A DNA stretch of 64,000 nt, taken from contig PYIZ01000046.1 of assembly GCA_003635265.1 (NCBI GenBank), positions 1 to 64,000 on the forward strand. The letters are read 5' to 3'. A program made the position numbers and the translations under genes. The notes under the pieces were generated by a model. The model saw only the letters and a program-made list of their open reading frames with translations. It made no database searches and was not told the DNA's origin. Shown one piece after another: positions 8,973 to 17,949 of the stretch; position 1 is the stretch's first letter, and every line of letters starts with the position of its first letter. This DNA is from Candidatus Poribacteria bacterium (GTDB lineage: Bacteria; Poribacteria; WGA-4E; PCPOR2b).

Positions 8973-9995
8973 ATGACAAAAGCAGTCTATTTACTTATAA
9001 TCCTATATCTCAGTCTTGGAACACTCACCGCCCCTTCCGTTATCGCCCAAATTGAGGGCAACGAGACAACTTCCGCCGAAAAGGCAGAACAACCCAGTCC
9101 AATCGAACCTGTAACATCGTCCCCACCTAGGAAAGCAACCCTGTCAACCGATCCAGAAGATGTATCCCGAATCACGCAAATCGGCGGTAGAGTCAATATC
9201 GCAACGACAGAAGTGGTTAATGATATTATTCTGATCGCAGGAGATGCAAAGATTCAAGGACGTGTTAAGGGCTATGTCTTTGTATTTGGTGGAAATGTTA
9301 AAATTGAGCCAAGTGCACAGATAGCTGGCAAAGTAACAGTAGTTTTGGGCGAAATTATTGGTAAAGAAGGTTTACGCGACAATACTAGGCATGAAACCGA
9401 TGCCTACGAAGAAATCAATGGTTTGAAATTGGCAACCGCAGCTGCTTCGTTAATGATGGAAGGCATACCGAAAGAAGTATGGGGCGATCGGCAATATGCA
9501 TGGTTTGGTTGGGAACTGATGACCTTCATCACACTAACGCTCATCCATCTGCTACTCGTGCTAATATTTCCACAACAAATCAATAATATGGCATCTACCA
9601 TTTCCCATCGTCCAATTGGAAGTACACTCCTCGGATTGATTATTCTGATAATTGTGCCTTATTTGTCAATTCTACTCATTCTCTCGATTGCAGGTATTCC
9701 GTTCGCGATGCTTTTAAGTGCCATCTTGTTGCCAATAGCAATTTACGGAAAAACTGCAATTTTTCTCTCAATCGGAGGCACAATCTTTCCACAACAATCA
9801 AATGTCGTTGCGGTCGTGGTTGGATACTGGATTTATCGAATGGCAACAGTGATTCCCTACCTGAGTATTCCAACTTTCATTATCGCAAGCACTATCGGGA
9901 TTGGCGTTAGCCTCCGAACCCTGTTTGGTCAGAAACCAACTCGTCCTGCCAACAGCCAACGCAGGGAATCTGCTTCCCCACAGTATCGCCGATAA
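8973..9995 (+). CDS. Secreted/membrane protein with bactofilin-like repeats and C-terminal membrane helices
   Basis: A 340-residue protein. Residues 1-25 form a signal peptide (hydrophobic run ending ...TAPSVIAQ). A low-complexity linker follows. Residues about 70-130 form short beta repeats (DIILIAGDAKIQGRVKGYVF), as in polymer-forming bactofilin-like domains. After residue 170 there are four or more membrane helices with Gly/Ile-rich sequence. GAGG lies 7 nt upstream of the ATG. Function is unknown; similar fusions are usually annotated as polymer-forming membrane proteins. The C-terminal tail is basic (RPANSQRRESASPQYRR). Confidence 0.7.
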   Translation: MTKAVYLLIILYLSLGTLTAPSVIAQIEGNETTSAEKAEQPSPIEPVTSSPPRKATLSTDPEDVSRITQIGGRVNIATTEVVNDIILIAGDAKIQGRVKGYVFVFGGNVKIEPSAQIAGKVTVVLGEIIGKEGLRDNTRHETDAYEEINGLKLATAAASLMMEGIPKEVWGDRQYAWFGWELMTFITLTLIHLLLVLIFPQQINNMASTISHRPIGSTLLGLIILIIVPYLSILLILSIAGIPFAMLLSAILLPIAIYGKTAIFLSIGGTIFPQQSNVVAVVVGYWIYRMATVIPYLSIPTFIIASTIGIGVSLRTLFGQKPTRPANSQRRESASPQYRR

Positions 9996-10061
9996 TGTTA
10001 AAATATACTGGGATAGTATGCTATTAAGTAATGGACACACTCGGTATCCCATAGCCTCAAG

Positions 10062-10106
10062 AGTTCATCCGTTCAATTAATGAACCGATAAACCAATGAA
10101 CTAACA
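10062..10106. repeat. ATGAACYA-type intergenic repeat
   Basis: Inverted TTCATCC/GTTCAATT units are followed by direct ATGAACC, AAACCA and ATGAACTA units. This is the same family as at 5386 and 32035. It lies just upstream of the VWA-domain gene. Confidence 0.6.
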
Positions 10107-10146
10107 TAGCGTTTCAATGTTCCATTCAGTAGTTTGAGGTGTGCTC

Positions 10147-11127
10147 TTGCGATTAGACCATCCTGGATTTCTCTGCTTACTCCTGCTTCTGCCGTTCCTT
10201 CTTTGGTATTTGAGTCAAAAAAACAACGGGCGAATCCGCTTTTCGGATCTCAGTATCAGTCGGCAGATTACGCCCAGTTTTTGGGTCAGATGCCTTCCAG
10301 CCCTTAATTTTGTGCGATTTCTTGTCATTGTCTTAATGATTTTCGCGCTTGCACGCCCACAATCGTCCCACAGTCGTCAACAGATCACATCTGAAGGCAT
10401 TGATATTCTGCTAATCCTCGACATTTCTGGAAGTATGCGAGCAGAAGATTTCAAGCCTGATAACCGCTTGCATGCAGCAAAAGCAGTCATCCATGACTTT
10501 CTAGAGGACCGGAAGAATGATCGCATCGGATTGGTGGTTTTTGCCGGTGAAAGTTTCACACAGTGCCCCCTCACGCTCGATTACCGGGTCCTTGGAAGGC
10601 TGCTCCTCAATGTCGAAATCGGGATGCTTGAAGATGGCACCGCCATCGGAGATGCACTTGCCAATGCCACCAATAGATTGCGTCATTCAACAGCCAAAAG
10701 CAAAATTGCGATTTTGCTTACGGACGGGGAAAATAATGCCGGAACTATTGATCCGTTGATAGCTGCGCAGGCTGCTAAAGCTCTCGACATCAAGGTGTAT
10801 ACTATCGGTATGGGGAAAGAAGGCGGCGCATTTATTCCATACCATGATCCGATTTTTGGGCTGCAGTATAGTCCGAATCGAACCTATGTAGATGAAGAAA
10901 CGCTCAAACAGATTGCACAGATTACAGACGGACGCTATTTCCGGGCAACGGATAACCAAAAACTAGCCGAGATTTATCAAGAGATCAACCAACTCGAAAC
11001 AACGAAAATTGAAGTCACGGAATACACCCGCTACAAGGAACTCGCCGCGTATCCCCTAATCGTCGCAACACTTCTGTTAATGTTAGAGATTGTCCTGTCA
11101 AATACTCGCCTACGAAAAATCCCCTGA
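10147..11127 (+). CDS. BatA-type VWA-domain membrane protein
   Basis: A 326-residue protein with two N-terminal membrane helices, a von Willebrand A domain (about 85-270) and a C-terminal membrane helix. The MIDAS metal site is intact: DISGSM, a Thr in GESFTQCPLT, and LTDGEN. The arrangement matches BatA (aerotolerance-type) proteins, usually encoded with a MoxR ATPase and BatB; neither is adjacent here. The TTG at 10147 is preferred because TTTGAGG lies 9 nt upstream; a GTG at 10141 would be only 3 nt from that site. The next gene starts 18 nt downstream. Confidence 0.85.
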   Translation: MRLDHPGFLCLLLLLPFLLWYLSQKNNGRIRFSDLSISRQITPSFWVRCLPALNFVRFLVIVLMIFALARPQSSHSRQQITSEGIDILLILDISGSMRAEDFKPDNRLHAAKAVIHDFLEDRKNDRIGLVVFAGESFTQCPLTLDYRVLGRLLLNVEIGMLEDGTAIGDALANATNRLRHSTAKSKIAILLTDGENNAGTIDPLIAAQAAKALDIKVYTIGMGKEGGAFIPYHDPIFGLQYSPNRTYVDEETLKQIAQITDGRYFRATDNQKLAEIYQEINQLETTKIEVTEYTRYKELAAYPLIVATLLLMLEIVLSNTRLRKIP

Positions 11128-11145
11128 ACGTGAAAGGACAGTTAA

Positions 11146-12138
11146 ATGGAAATCTACCGATGGGAAGGAAAGGGATTTCGACAACTGGATCCGTTGCGCT
11201 TTGAAGAAGAACGCGATCTCGAAGATCTGCTTGAGCAAGATCCCAACCTGCTTCTAGGAAATGAGCGCATCTGCATAATCAGCAGACAGGTCCCCATCGG
11301 AAAATCGAAAAAAGTCGATCTCCTCGCGCTTGACCGTCAGGGAAACAGTATCGTCATCGAACTCAAGCGTGGCAAAACGTCCCGCGCAGCGATCGCACAG
11401 ATTCTGGAATACGCCGCAGCTGTTGCTAAATTCTCCTTGGCCGATCTTGAACGTTTTGCTGGACGATGGTTTCAGGGACAAGGACGCGAGTTTACCTCTC
11501 TATTGGCGTTGCACAGTACATTCTTTGGCTATGAACTGGGTGCCATAAGGAGGGCTTCCTTCAATCGCAAGCAGCGGATGGTTCTGGTCTCCGAGGGAGT
11601 TGATGTCAGTGTCCTCGATATCGCTGAATACCTACGACGTGTCGGTATCGACCTAACGTACATTTCCTACTTCTCCTACCAAGCACCCGATGAACTACTG
11701 ATTGCTACAAAGACAATACTCGGCACTAGTGCCATTCAAGAATCCCGCGCAAACTATCAATACGCGCCTCGGCAATTTCTTACCCGTGAACGTTTCCTCG
11801 CTACACTTACCGAGAATCAAGAACTTCATCAGGTGGCTCGGCAATTCTTCGATTACGTGGAGTCCTGCGGTGCGATTCTCCGCCCCCGGATTGCTCAGAT
11901 TCGCATGACAATTGGAGGACGGTGGTGGATGGGGTCGTATCCATCAAAACGAGCGAAGCACTTCCGCATTGATGCCCACGGGGATTTCATACCCAGCCAA
12001 ATCGCCGAGTGTAGATCGAACCTCGCCGACGTAACACCCAAGAGATTTGGAGTTTCGTTCAACATAATGTCCCAAGCACATTTGGAGTACGCCATTGAGA
12101 TTTTTGAACGTACACGAAACACGATATTGGAGGAATAA
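11146..12138 (+). CDS. PD-(D/E)xK nuclease-like protein (NucS/DUF91-type N-terminal domain)
   Basis: A 330-residue protein. The N-terminal third has a restriction-endonuclease-like core: D58 (KKVDLLALD), then E72 and K74 (VIELKRGK), followed by QILEYAAAV. This spacing fits the D-x(n)-ExK nuclease motif found in NucS-like and DUF91 proteins. The remaining two thirds contain a mixed alpha/beta region ending in a domain rich in aromatic and basic residues. It starts 18 nt after the VWA gene and may be translationally linked. Nuclease activity and target are inferred. It could be a repair enzyme or an orphan defence component; no methylase or helicase is adjacent. Confidence 0.7.
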   Translation: MEIYRWEGKGFRQLDPLRFEEERDLEDLLEQDPNLLLGNERICIISRQVPIGKSKKVDLLALDRQGNSIVIELKRGKTSRAAIAQILEYAAAVAKFSLADLERFAGRWFQGQGREFTSLLALHSTFFGYELGAIRRASFNRKQRMVLVSEGVDVSVLDIAEYLRRVGIDLTYISYFSYQAPDELLIATKTILGTSAIQESRANYQYAPRQFLTRERFLATLTENQELHQVARQFFDYVESCGAILRPRIAQIRMTIGGRWWMGSYPSKRAKHFRIDAHGDFIPSQIAECRSNLADVTPKRFGVSFNIMSQAHLEYAIEIFERTRNTILEE

Positions 12139-12159
12139 CCTAAAAAAAGCAGGGGATAA

Positions 12160-12232
12160 CCTGACGTTTTACGTCCCGATAGATCGGGATCCTCGGCACG
12201 GGACATTACGTTTTACGTTTCCCTCCCCATAT
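12160..12232. repeat. Composite intergenic repeat: CGTTTTACG units and a CCCGAT palindrome
   Basis: CGTTTTACG units lie on both sides of TCCCGATAGATCGGGATCC (12174-12192), a near-perfect inverted repeat. The same combination recurs at 20217-20312. It immediately precedes the ribosome site of the next gene. Confidence 0.65.
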
Positions 12233-12256
12233 CCCATATACCGTCAGGAGCAAACC

Positions 12257-13336
12257 ATGTCAGATAAACTCAAAGTAGGTATCATCGGCACTGGAATCAT
12301 CGGAAAAAGCCATGTACGAAACTATCAGTCCATGCAGAACGATGTCGAAATTGTTGCAGTTGCGGACATCGATGAAGCTGAAGCACAACGGGTCGCGCAG
12401 GAGTATGACATTCCGCACGTCTTTTCCGACTATCGCGATCTGCTGAAAATCGACGAAATCGACAGTGTAGATGTCTGCCTTCCCAACTTCCTACACGCCC
12501 CCGTCACAATCACTGCACTCGAAGCGGGAAAGCATGTCTACTGCGAAAAACCGATGGCAAAAACGGGTTCAGAAGCGGTCGCGATGTATGAGGCAGCACA
12601 AAGAACAGGGACAAAGCTGTCGGTGCAAATGGCCACTGTCTTCACCAAAGAAACACGGACAGCCAAACACCTCATCGAAGCGGATGCGCTTGGCAACCTT
12701 TACTATGTCAAGACAAGTCACTATCGTCGTCGTGGACGCCCCTATGTTGATGGTTACGCCACTCCTCATTTCGTTCAAAAAGAGAAAGCCGGGGGTGGAA
12801 CATTGTTGGACACAGCCATCTATAACATGGCACGAATGGTTTACTTGCTCGATAATCCTGAAATCGAAACGGTAAGCGCATCTACCTTCCAGGAACTTGA
12901 CATGGACGAAGGACGCAGAGAAAACAGCGGCTACGATGTCGAGGAACTCGGCACCGGTTTTATTCGTCTCGCAGGTGGGATCACCATGTTTGTCGAAGAG
13001 GCGTGGGCAGCCAACATGGACGGCGGTGAAGGGGACCGCATCATGGGCTCAAAGGGCGGACTCAAGCTAAACCCGTTTACCTTTTACACCGACCTTTACG
13101 ACATGGATGCAGATGTAACCTTTGATATCGACGGCTACGAAAGGCGGATGCGCTCTCTCGGATACATGGGAGATGGTTACGAAAGCTCACAGCAGCATGT
13201 TGTCTGGGGCTTGCTAGGGCGTGTTGATATGATTGACACTGGCGCAATCGGTCTGACGGTCGCTCGCATCACGGAGGCGATGTACCAATCCGCCGAACAA
13301 CGAAAAGAGCTTGATCTGCGACATGAACCGATTTAA
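12257..13336 (+). CDS. Gfo/Idh/MocA-family NAD(P)-dependent oxidoreductase
   Basis: A 359-residue protein with an N-terminal Rossmann fold (VGIIGTGIIGKSH, residues 7-19), the family EKP motif (VYCEKPMAKTG) and the C-terminal alpha/beta substrate domain. Members oxidise or epimerise sugars, inositols and related compounds. The ATG at 12257 has CAGGAG 6 nt upstream and begins the homology; an in-frame extension to 12095 would run through a dispersed repeat. The gene leads a rightward catabolic block with phnX-like, a second Gfo/Idh gene and an ABC importer. Substrate unknown. Confidence 0.93.
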   Translation: MSDKLKVGIIGTGIIGKSHVRNYQSMQNDVEIVAVADIDEAEAQRVAQEYDIPHVFSDYRDLLKIDEIDSVDVCLPNFLHAPVTITALEAGKHVYCEKPMAKTGSEAVAMYEAAQRTGTKLSVQMATVFTKETRTAKHLIEADALGNLYYVKTSHYRRRGRPYVDGYATPHFVQKEKAGGGTLLDTAIYNMARMVYLLDNPEIETVSASTFQELDMDEGRRENSGYDVEELGTGFIRLAGGITMFVEEAWAANMDGGEGDRIMGSKGGLKLNPFTFYTDLYDMDADVTFDIDGYERRMRSLGYMGDGYESSQQHVVWGLLGRVDMIDTGAIGLTVARITEAMYQSAEQRKELDLRHEPI

Positions 13337-13400
13337 TTCATTGGTTCATTCGTACATTAGTTCATTTTTTAGGTTTTACGCATCACGTTTCACGTTCTTT
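13337..13400. repeat. Dispersed repeats (TTCATTGG and CGTTTCACG types)
   Basis: Inverted-orientation ATGAACYA units (TTCATTGGTTCATT..., 13337-13366) are followed by TTTTACGCATCACGTTTCACG (about 13374-13400). Both families sit in one 106-nt gap. Confidence 0.6.
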
Positions 13401-13442
13401 TGACATGAGACTAATTTTTCCTCCACATAGAAAGGGCACACA

Positions 13443-14282
13443 TTGACAAATATTGATTATACCTATCAGCGAACCTATCGCGGTCCGTTAAAAGCAATCA
13501 TTCTAGACTGGGCGGGAACCACCATGGACTATGGTTGCTATGCTCCCGCCGTTGTGTTCGTTGAGGTCTACAAACGCAAGGACGTTCCGATCACTATCGA
13601 AGAAGCGCGTGTACCGATGGGCGCTCACAAAAAAGTACATATTCGGAAGATTTCGCAGATTGAAGCCGTGGCACAGCGATGGCAGGAGGCACATGGACGT
13701 AATCCCGACGAAGCCGATGTCGAAGCCATGTTCCAAGAGTTCATTCCGCTCCAGCTTGCTTGCCTCGCAGACTACGCTGATCTCATCCCCGGCACGCTAG
13801 AAGCTGTCGCCGACTTTCGCAGCCGAGGGTTAAAGATCGGATCTACCACCGGCTATCTCCGCGAAATGATGGAGCTCTTGCTCAAAGAAGCCACGGATCG
13901 CGGTTACACGCCGGACACAACGGTTTGCGCCAGCGATGTGCCAGAAGGTCGTCCAGAACCTTGGATGTGTCTCCAAAACGCGATGAATCTAGGTATCTAT
14001 CCGATGGAGGCAATTGTCAAAGTGGGCGATACCCTCCCAGACATTGAAGAAGGACTTAACGCCGGCATGTGGACGATCGGTCTCGCCAAAACAGGCAATG
14101 AAATCGGACTGAATGAACAGGAGATCGCAGCCCTACCCCAAGATATGGGGGAAGCCAAGCTGGCACAAGCGTATAACCGGATGTATCAGACCGGCGCACA
14201 TTACGTGGTAGATGGCATCTGGGAGGTGCCGCCGATCCTGGATCTAATCGATGAAAGGCTGCGCCGCGGCGAACGCCCATAG
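13443..14282 (+). CDS. phnX: Phosphonoacetaldehyde hydrolase (phosphonatase)
   Basis: A 279-residue HAD-superfamily enzyme. D22 in LDWAGTTMDYG is the nucleophile. K63 in PMGAHKKVHIRK aligns with the Schiff-base lysine of characterised phosphonatases (PMGLLKxDH). Further motifs are IGSTTGYLREMM, PEGRPEPWM and VGDTLPDIEEG. It cleaves the C-P bond of phosphonoacetaldehyde to acetaldehyde and phosphate. The start is TTG, supported by AAAGGG 6 nt upstream. The usual partner PhnW (AEP transaminase) is not adjacent; two Gfo/Idh genes flank it instead. The PhnX call is secure at family level; the physiological substrate route is not. Confidence 0.9.
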   Translation: MTNIDYTYQRTYRGPLKAIILDWAGTTMDYGCYAPAVVFVEVYKRKDVPITIEEARVPMGAHKKVHIRKISQIEAVAQRWQEAHGRNPDEADVEAMFQEFIPLQLACLADYADLIPGTLEAVADFRSRGLKIGSTTGYLREMMELLLKEATDRGYTPDTTVCASDVPEGRPEPWMCLQNAMNLGIYPMEAIVKVGDTLPDIEEGLNAGMWTIGLAKTGNEIGLNEQEIAALPQDMGEAKLAQAYNRMYQTGAHYVVDGIWEVPPILDLIDERLRRGERP

Positions 14283-14370
14283 TATCGTAGGTTGGGTTGA
14301 ACAGGAGCCGTGAAACCCAACACTCCCAGCAAATGAACTAATGAACTAATGGACTTAGGAGAATAAACCC

Positions 14371-15414
14371 ATGACCAACACAACCTACCGGGCGGGAATC
14401 ATTGGGCTCGGTTTTATCGGCGGAGCGGATCAAGTTTCCGGCGATGCCCTTGGTCAGCAAGTCAGTGGTCTCGACGGCACACACTTCGATGCCCTGTCCA
14501 ACCATCCCCGCGTCGATCTAGTCGCCGGCAGCAGCCGCGACGCAGGACGTCGAGAACGCTTTGCACAACGCGCAAGCACAACGACCTACGCTAACTGGGA
14601 AGAAATGCTGGCTCAAGAGTCACTCGACATTGTGAGCGTAGCAACCTACGCGCCGGTACATGCAGAAATCACCGTTGCGTGCGCCAAACAGAGGATCCGC
14701 GCTATCTACTGTGAAAAACCGATAGCGACGCGACTCCCGGACGCAGAACAGATGCTAGATGCCTGTAACGACGCAGGTGCGCTGCTGGTGCTCAACCACC
14801 AAAGACGATTTAATCTCAACCACCGACGGCTGCAAGAACTGATTGCCGCGGACGGTCTGGGAGAATTAACCTCCGCATCATTGCAGTGGGGATCCGGTAG
14901 ACTGGGAAACGTCGGCACCCACATGATCGACGCACTCCTCATGCTCACCGGTCGAAGGATCGAGGCGATTTCCGCCACACTCGACCTCGCCGGGAAACCC
15001 GACTGCCGCGGACCCGAATTCCACGACCCCGGTGGGTGGGGCGTCATAAAATTAGAAGGCGGAATCATGGTTACTGTAGATGCAGGAGACTACGCCACAG
15101 TGCCGGGACAGATCATCCTCAACGGCACCGACGGTCGTGCCATCTCCGACGGCAGCAATGTAACCCTCGAATACTGGGACGGCCGTCAGGAACATTGGGA
15201 GGGCACTAGCGATGGCGTGTCAGGAATGGATCGAGCGGTCACAGAAATCGTAGAATGGCTTGATGGCGGAATTGAATTTCCCTACCCCGCCTCCGAAGCG
15301 GTCGACACCCTGGAAGCCATCGTCGGTTTTCACGCTTCACACGCTCGCAATGCAGCGTGGACAGAGATCCCACTGTCGGGTGCAGACCGTGAACGCGAAG
15401 TCCTCAGCGGATAG
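14371..15414 (+). CDS. Gfo/Idh/MocA-family oxidoreductase
   Basis: A 347-residue protein beginning with a Rossmann fold (AGIIGLGFIGGAD) and carrying the EKP motif (IYCEKPIATRL) plus a typical C-terminal substrate domain. It differs clearly from the Gfo/Idh protein at 12257, so it is not a recent duplicate. TAGGAGA lies upstream of the ATG, right after an ATGAACTA repeat. It ends 34 nt before the transporter binding-protein gene. Likely an NAD(P)-dependent sugar or polyol dehydrogenase; substrate unknown. Confidence 0.92.
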   Translation: MTNTTYRAGIIGLGFIGGADQVSGDALGQQVSGLDGTHFDALSNHPRVDLVAGSSRDAGRRERFAQRASTTTYANWEEMLAQESLDIVSVATYAPVHAEITVACAKQRIRAIYCEKPIATRLPDAEQMLDACNDAGALLVLNHQRRFNLNHRRLQELIAADGLGELTSASLQWGSGRLGNVGTHMIDALLMLTGRRIEAISATLDLAGKPDCRGPEFHDPGGWGVIKLEGGIMVTVDAGDYATVPGQIILNGTDGRAISDGSNVTLEYWDGRQEHWEGTSDGVSGMDRAVTEIVEWLDGGIEFPYPASEAVDTLEAIVGFHASHARNAAWTEIPLSGADREREVLSG

Positions 15415-15448
15415 CTAACGTGAAAGAGATTCCCAAACTCATAAGGAT

Positions 15449-17524
15449 ATGAAGCACAAAAAAGCCAAGCTCCTAAAGATCATATGCTTCTTCATCGGTG
15501 TCCTGCTCGCTTTAGTCGCTTGTCGTGGGGACGTGGATAACGCATCTTCTGATAGTGACGCAGAAACAACAGGAGATATAGGTTCAACTGAATCTATTCA
15601 AACTCCATCAAAAACCCCTCTACCCTACCTGCCTTCAAACATTGTATTGGAATCAGATCCAATCTCGGTCAGCAGTCAGAAGTATGATCCGCCATCCACC
15701 TACAACGAAGTGCCCTTCTTTGCTGACCTAGTTACCGCCGGCAAATTACCGCCTATCTCCGAACGCCTCCCCAGAGAACCGTTTGTAGTAGGACCGGGGG
15801 TGCTCAACTCCGAAAAGTGGCTCGATTGGGAGGTCGGTGACTACGGCGGCACCATCCGTACCACCAACCTCAACGGCTCTATGCACGAAGTGGCGTTGGC
15901 AATGGGTATGACCATTCTCAGGGCGCCCGACCAGAGCACCAAGGATCCACTTCCCGCCATAGTAAGCAGCTACGAGATAAGCGCAGACTTCACCCAGTAC
16001 ACACTCACCATCCGCGAAGGGATCAGATGGTCTGATGGCGTGCTCGTTACCACCGAAGATGTGCGGATGACCTTTGAACTTTACGACGACGAGCGAATTT
16101 ATCCTAGCTTCCCAATCAAAGCCAGAACCCTAGGGCGTGCAGACGGCACACCCGGCAAGCTCACTATCATCGATCATTTGACCTTTAAAATCACTTTCGA
16201 TGCCTCCTATGGTCAATTCCTAGCCGAACTGTCTTCTTGGATTCCCGATTACACCCTGCTTTTCAGACCCGCCCACTTTATCAAACAGTTTCATGCAGAT
16301 TATACCGACATGGCTGAAATTCAGCTCATTCTTGATGAGTTAGAGATGAGAACTTGGGAGGATCTAGTTATCCTCAAGGACATGCGCCACTGGGAGTTAT
16401 ACCGTGAGCATGGACTCGGTGTCCCCTCGTTGACTCCATGGATCACCGAAGAGGTCACTAGCTCCGTGGTCAGGGCGGTTCGCAACCCCTACTACTGGAA
16501 GGTCGATATTGCCGGCAACCAACTTCCTTATATCGACAGGGTCGAAGCAGAAGTCTCGAACCAACTCCAGTCCATCATTCTGAAAACGGCTGCCGGTGAG
16601 TATGATGTGGTTACCTCGTTTGCCCAAATTAGAGAGATGCCCCTCTATCGGGAAAATGCGGAACGCTCCAACATCAAAACAGTCCTCCACGGCTCCATTA
16701 ACAACCCGCCGATTCTGTTCCTCAATCACGACTACGACTATGAAACTGAGGACAGCGTCTGGCAGCAACTTATCTCCGACCCACGTTTTGGCAGCGCGAT
16801 AGCCAGTGCGATCGACAAGGAGGACGTGAATAACACGCTCTACTTTGGTCATTACACCCTTGATGGCTTCACCAAAGAAACCTTTGATCCCGAGGCGTCT
16901 AACAGGCTGCTCGACGAGGTTGGAATGACCCAACGCGACGCTGACGGCTTCCGAACCGACCCAAACGGCGATCGCTTCGAGTTGACAATTACCACCGCCG
17001 AAGTCTCACCCGATTTCCTCGGCTTGGGCGAACTCTTAAAAAACTATTTTGAAAATGTGGGGATTCGCACCACCCTCGACGTGATTGGCAGTTCACTGTT
17101 CGGTCAGCGCATGAACGGCAATGAACTGATGGCAACCATCCACTGGAGCGACGAACCCATCTGGGCACCCGGCATCTCCGAGGACTATTGGCCCGGATTT
17201 AAGGGGCACTGGGCACCGATGTCAGAGATGTACTTCAACACGAACGGCGAATCTGGACGAAAACCTCCGCCTTACTTGCAGGAGTTCTTCGACCTACACG
17301 TGGCTCGGAAGGTCGTTCCACCCCAGTCGGAAGCAGGGGAAGCCCTTTACGCAGATCTCGTGAACTGGTTCTCAAAGCACTACGTCACCATTTGGCCCGT
17401 AGGCAGAATGACAGTGCCCACCGTGTACAACGCAGATCTAGGTAACGTGATTAAAGATGGCTATCCTTTTGACCGCGCCTTGGACTACGGCATGGAGCAG
17501 CTTTTCTTTAAGACACCACAATAA
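15449..17524 (+). CDS. Family-5 ABC transporter substrate-binding lipoprotein
   Basis: A 691-residue solute-binding protein. A lipobox (LALVAC, Cys25) predicts lipid anchoring outside the inner membrane, followed by an acidic Ser/Asp linker. The family-5 signature is seen in YTLTIREGIRWSDG, with VRAVRNPYYWKVD further on. It is longer than the usual ~530-residue peptide binders, as is common for family-5 proteins that bind oligosaccharides. The permease and ATPase genes of the same system follow. Neighbouring Gfo/Idh enzymes suggest a carbohydrate-like ligand, but peptides cannot be excluded. Confidence 0.92.
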   Translation: MKHKKAKLLKIICFFIGVLLALVACRGDVDNASSDSDAETTGDIGSTESIQTPSKTPLPYLPSNIVLESDPISVSSQKYDPPSTYNEVPFFADLVTAGKLPPISERLPREPFVVGPGVLNSEKWLDWEVGDYGGTIRTTNLNGSMHEVALAMGMTILRAPDQSTKDPLPAIVSSYEISADFTQYTLTIREGIRWSDGVLVTTEDVRMTFELYDDERIYPSFPIKARTLGRADGTPGKLTIIDHLTFKITFDASYGQFLAELSSWIPDYTLLFRPAHFIKQFHADYTDMAEIQLILDELEMRTWEDLVILKDMRHWELYREHGLGVPSLTPWITEEVTSSVVRAVRNPYYWKVDIAGNQLPYIDRVEAEVSNQLQSIILKTAAGEYDVVTSFAQIREMPLYRENAERSNIKTVLHGSINNPPILFLNHDYDYETEDSVWQQLISDPRFGSAIASAIDKEDVNNTLYFGHYTLDGFTKETFDPEASNRLLDEVGMTQRDADGFRTDPNGDRFELTITTAEVSPDFLGLGELLKNYFENVGIRTTLDVIGSSLFGQRMNGNELMATIHWSDEPIWAPGISEDYWPGFKGHWAPMSEMYFNTNGESGRKPPPYLQEFFDLHVARKVVPPQSEAGEALYADLVNWFSKHYVTIWPVGRMTVPTVYNADLGNVIKDGYPFDRALDYGMEQLFFKTPQ

Positions 17525-17595
17525 CATCGTTCACGTGAGGTTGTGAGTTTAGATAATCCGAAAATAGCTTGAAAACGTCCTATATCCAAACTTTA

Positions 17596-17877
17596 ATGAA
17601 CAGACCAAGAGTCTTTGCAGATTTTCATAACGCCGACCCGAAAGGCAGGCTGCGTTTGAACTGCGTCGGCACAGTAGAAGATCTCGCAGACCAGAAAATC
17701 TCCCTGCGAGATGGGCAATCGCTTGTTCTCTACAGTGAAGAGCTAGAAGTCGATGGAGTCGTCCAATACTCCAAAGAAGAAAATCTGTGGGTTGCCGTGA
17801 TTGATTGGGAGGCAATCCGAGAGGTTACCCCCATTGCATCTCAACCAAAACATCAAATCAGTGACGCTGCCAACTAA
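17596..17877 (+). CDS. Small protein of unknown function inside the ABC importer operon
   Basis: A 93-residue soluble protein starting MNRPRVFADFHNADPKGR. An upstream in-frame TTG at 17569 is possible, but the ATG fits better with the conserved-looking part. The sequence alternates beta strands and turns (GRLRLNCVGTVEDLADQK, VLYSEELEVDGVVQYS) and resembles a small beta-barrel; no catalytic motif or membrane helix is visible. It lies between the binding-protein gene and the first permease gene, all in the same direction. I do not recognise the family. The good codon use and position support a real gene. Confidence 0.65.
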   Translation: MNRPRVFADFHNADPKGRLRLNCVGTVEDLADQKISLRDGQSLVLYSEELEVDGVVQYSKEENLWVAVIDWEAIREVTPIASQPKHQISDAAN

Positions 17878-17949
17878 TCCACTGGAGACCGCAGCGACAG
17901 ACACAAATCTACTTATTCGCCCTTTTTAGCAAGGATACCAGGCCGACCT

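Noticed and set aside
11146..12138. Calling a restriction-modification or defence island
   Set aside because: Only a single nuclease-like gene is present, with no methylase, helicase or other defence partner.
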